From: Prochlorococcus sp. AG-409-A19
Lineage (GTDB): Bacteria; Cyanobacteriota; Cyanobacteriia; PCC-6307; Cyanobiaceae
Reading direction: 5' to 3'
Assembly (NCBI GenBank): GCA_003216155.1
Contig: QCJH01000030.1
Coordinates: forward strand, 1-6,375
DNA length: 6,375 nucleotides
Notes under the pieces: model-generated
Databases searched by the model: none
What the model was told of the DNA's origin: nothing
What the model saw: only the letters and a program-made list of their open reading frames with translations
Shown: positions 5,538-6,375 of the stretch, in pieces
Layout of the letters: every line of letters begins with the position of its first letter
Numbering within the stretch: position 1 is the stretch's first letter
Program-made: the position numbers and the translations under genes

Positions 5538-5654
5538 ATGAACCGCCTCCTAACTAGTCAAAGATCAAAGTGGATATTTTTAATTGGATCGATATCAATC
5601 GGTGTTGGCATCAACTTCAAGAACATCAATTCTTCCCAATCGAATGTGCACTAG
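5538..5654 (+). CDS. 38-aa single-span microprotein candidate
   Basis: ATG at 5538 to TAG at 5652-5654. It has a basic N terminus (MNRLLTSQRSK), a hydrophobic segment at about residues 12-27 (WIFLIGSISIGVGINF) and a polar, Asn/Ser-rich tail. It is built like a small one-span membrane peptide and lies 30 nt downstream of the 42-aa gene on the same strand, so it may be co-transcribed. There is no strong Shine-Dalgarno sequence (AGTGA lies about 12 nt upstream). I do not recognise it. The hydrophobic segment is short and the ORF could be accidental. Confidence 0.38.
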   Translation: MNRLLTSQRSKWIFLIGSISIGVGINFKNINSSQSNVH

Positions 5655-5938
5655 ATGATCCTATTGATGTCAGCCTTATCGTTGAGAGGTCTAAGTGCTT
5701 GATCGGTTACCTTTTTTGAGTTAGACCTATAATTTAGAATGATCTTTGGCTAGCTATTTGTATGGATCAATCAAGCGCCTATTTTAATTATATGGAGTGA
5801 GAAAGATAAGGATTATTAGGCTGAGGGTATCTCAATGATTTATTCTATGAATCCCTTTGAATATTCTTTAATGTCAGTAAGATCATGATTAATTTGGTTT
5901 TATCAGATATAAAAAGAACGCTTTAAGTCGATATTTAG

Positions 5939-6250
5939 TGCAGAGAGGAAAGCTTTTTTGGAAAACAGATTAAAGCTGAAGGTCTAGAAGAAGTAAGTGG
6001 TTCTCTGGATAAGGGCTTGTCTTATTATGATAAGAATCAAATATGTGATCTAATTCAAATCATTCATTGTTTCCTTGAACTGCGAGTTAAGAAAAGAGCA
6101 AAGTAGCCAGAATTACCTAGAAAAAGAAAATTTTTGTTTTTTTGGATACTTCTAATGATTGGTCTTGCAGGAGAAATGCTCTTGTATTACGAGCATTATT
6201 TATTGCCAGAATTAAGAAGAGAAATATCCGTTGATAGTTTGTCATTTGAC
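5939..6250 (+). pseudogene. Broken small membrane-protein gene (in-frame TAG, no start)
   Basis: One frame is protein-like on both sides of a single TAG at 6104-6106. Before it the frame reads 55 codons, including KQIKAEGLEEVSGSLDKGL and a helical segment ending ELRVKKRAK. After it the same frame continues PELPRKRKF, a membrane-like helix (FLFFWILLMIGLAGEMLLYY) and EHYLLPELRREISVDSL. The first segment has no ATG, GTG or TTG near its 5' end and is closed by TAG at 5936-5938. A neighbouring frame (5913-5984) is open and reads ERFKSIFSAERKAF into a run of six T (5954-5959), where a slip would join it to this frame. I read this as a gene decayed by a nonsense change and possibly a frameshift. Alternatively the part from ATG 6155 is an independent ORF. 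The family is unknown. Confidence 0.4.
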
Positions 6251-6281
6251 AAAGGGCTGGTCACTTTGTGGCCAGCCCTTT
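6251..6281 (-). terminator. Strong GC-rich hairpin terminator
   Basis: A 10-bp perfect stem, AAAGGGCTGG (6251-6260) with CCAGCCCTTT (6272-6281), extended inward by a G-U pair and CAC/GTG around a 3-nt loop. It carries A/T-runs on both sides, so it could act in both directions. It lies 11 nt past the stop of the minus-strand gene at the right edge, which is the likeliest client. On the plus strand a TTTT tail follows the stem. Confidence 0.85.
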
Positions 6282-6292
6282 TAAAAGATGAA

Positions 6293-6375
6293 TTACTTAT
6301 TTGCTGTTTCTGTTGCAGTACTAGCTTTATTGGCTCTTCTGGCTCGTCTTGCAGGCCTTCCTGCTGTCTTCGCTT
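6293..6375 (-). CDS. C-terminal end of an Ala/Arg-rich protein (partial)
   Basis: Only the last 26 codons are in the window, the rest lying beyond the right edge. The frame reads AKTAGRPARRARRANKAS then TATETANK and TAA at 6295-6293. This is a basic, Ala/Arg-rich, probably disordered tail of the kind found on nucleic-acid-binding or ribosome-associated proteins, but function cannot be set from so little. The strong hairpin 11 nt beyond the stop supports this strand and frame. The opposite strand has a Leu/Ala-rich frame from ATG 6289, probably an antisense reflection. Confidence 0.5.
   Translation of the reverse strand, partial: AKTAGRPARRARRANKASTATETANK

Noticed and set aside
6289..6375. 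Plus-strand Leu/Ala-rich frame from ATG 6289, signal-peptide-like
   Set aside because: It starts directly after a terminator stem with no ribosome binding site and is the reverse of an Ala/Arg-rich minus-strand frame that ends just before the terminator.

Overview
The window looks like DNA from a marine picocyanobacterium, most likely a Prochlorococcus of a moderate-GC low-light clade or a close Synechococcus relative. This is an inference from gene content, not a database match. The pointers are a DUF1651 protein (a family I know mainly from these genomes), many genes of 40 to 120 codons, single-membrane-span microproteins, wide intergenic spaces, and uneven base composition: one sampled 60-base line in the DUF1651 gene is about 47% GC, one near 4800 about 35%. 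The only gene of a well-characterised enzyme family is the dienelactone hydrolase-like protein.

Layout. (1) 65-755, minus strand: three small genes (72-aa Cys-rich, 99-aa DUF1651, 59-aa unknown), each joined to the next by an ATGA stop/start overlap, so probably one translationally coupled operon. (2) 756-1282: little recognisable content, apart from a possible 61-aa plus-strand ORF. (3) 1283-2378, minus strand: an alpha/beta hydrolase with a complete DLH-type active site, and upstream of it a 73-aa one-span protein. Directly upstream of that start lies a 61-bp tract of 15 TTGA units, a candidate contingency repeat. (4) 2657-2867, plus strand: two very short overlapping ORFs (45 and 27 aa). 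(5) 2980-3626, minus strand: an acidic 176-aa protein of unknown function with weak A/T-rich hairpins beyond its 3' end. (6) 3912-4478, plus strand: a likely secreted 64-aa protein followed 18 nt later by a 117-aa one-span membrane protein. (7) 4479-5378: AT-rich and mostly empty, with a cryptic 40-aa minus-strand ORF. (8) 5379-5654, plus strand: two one-span microproteins (42 and 38 aa). (9) 5913-6250: what looks like a broken small membrane-protein gene (no start, an in-frame TAG, a possible frameshift). (10) 6251-6375: a strong hairpin terminator just past the 3' end of a minus-strand gene entering from the right edge.

How the parts relate: apart from the hydrolase there is no recognisable pathway. 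The best evidence for functional units is arrangement: the ATGA-coupled trio, the secreted/membrane pair at 3912-4478, and the 42-aa/38-aa pair. No tRNA, rRNA, CRISPR array, insertion sequence or phage gene was recognised.
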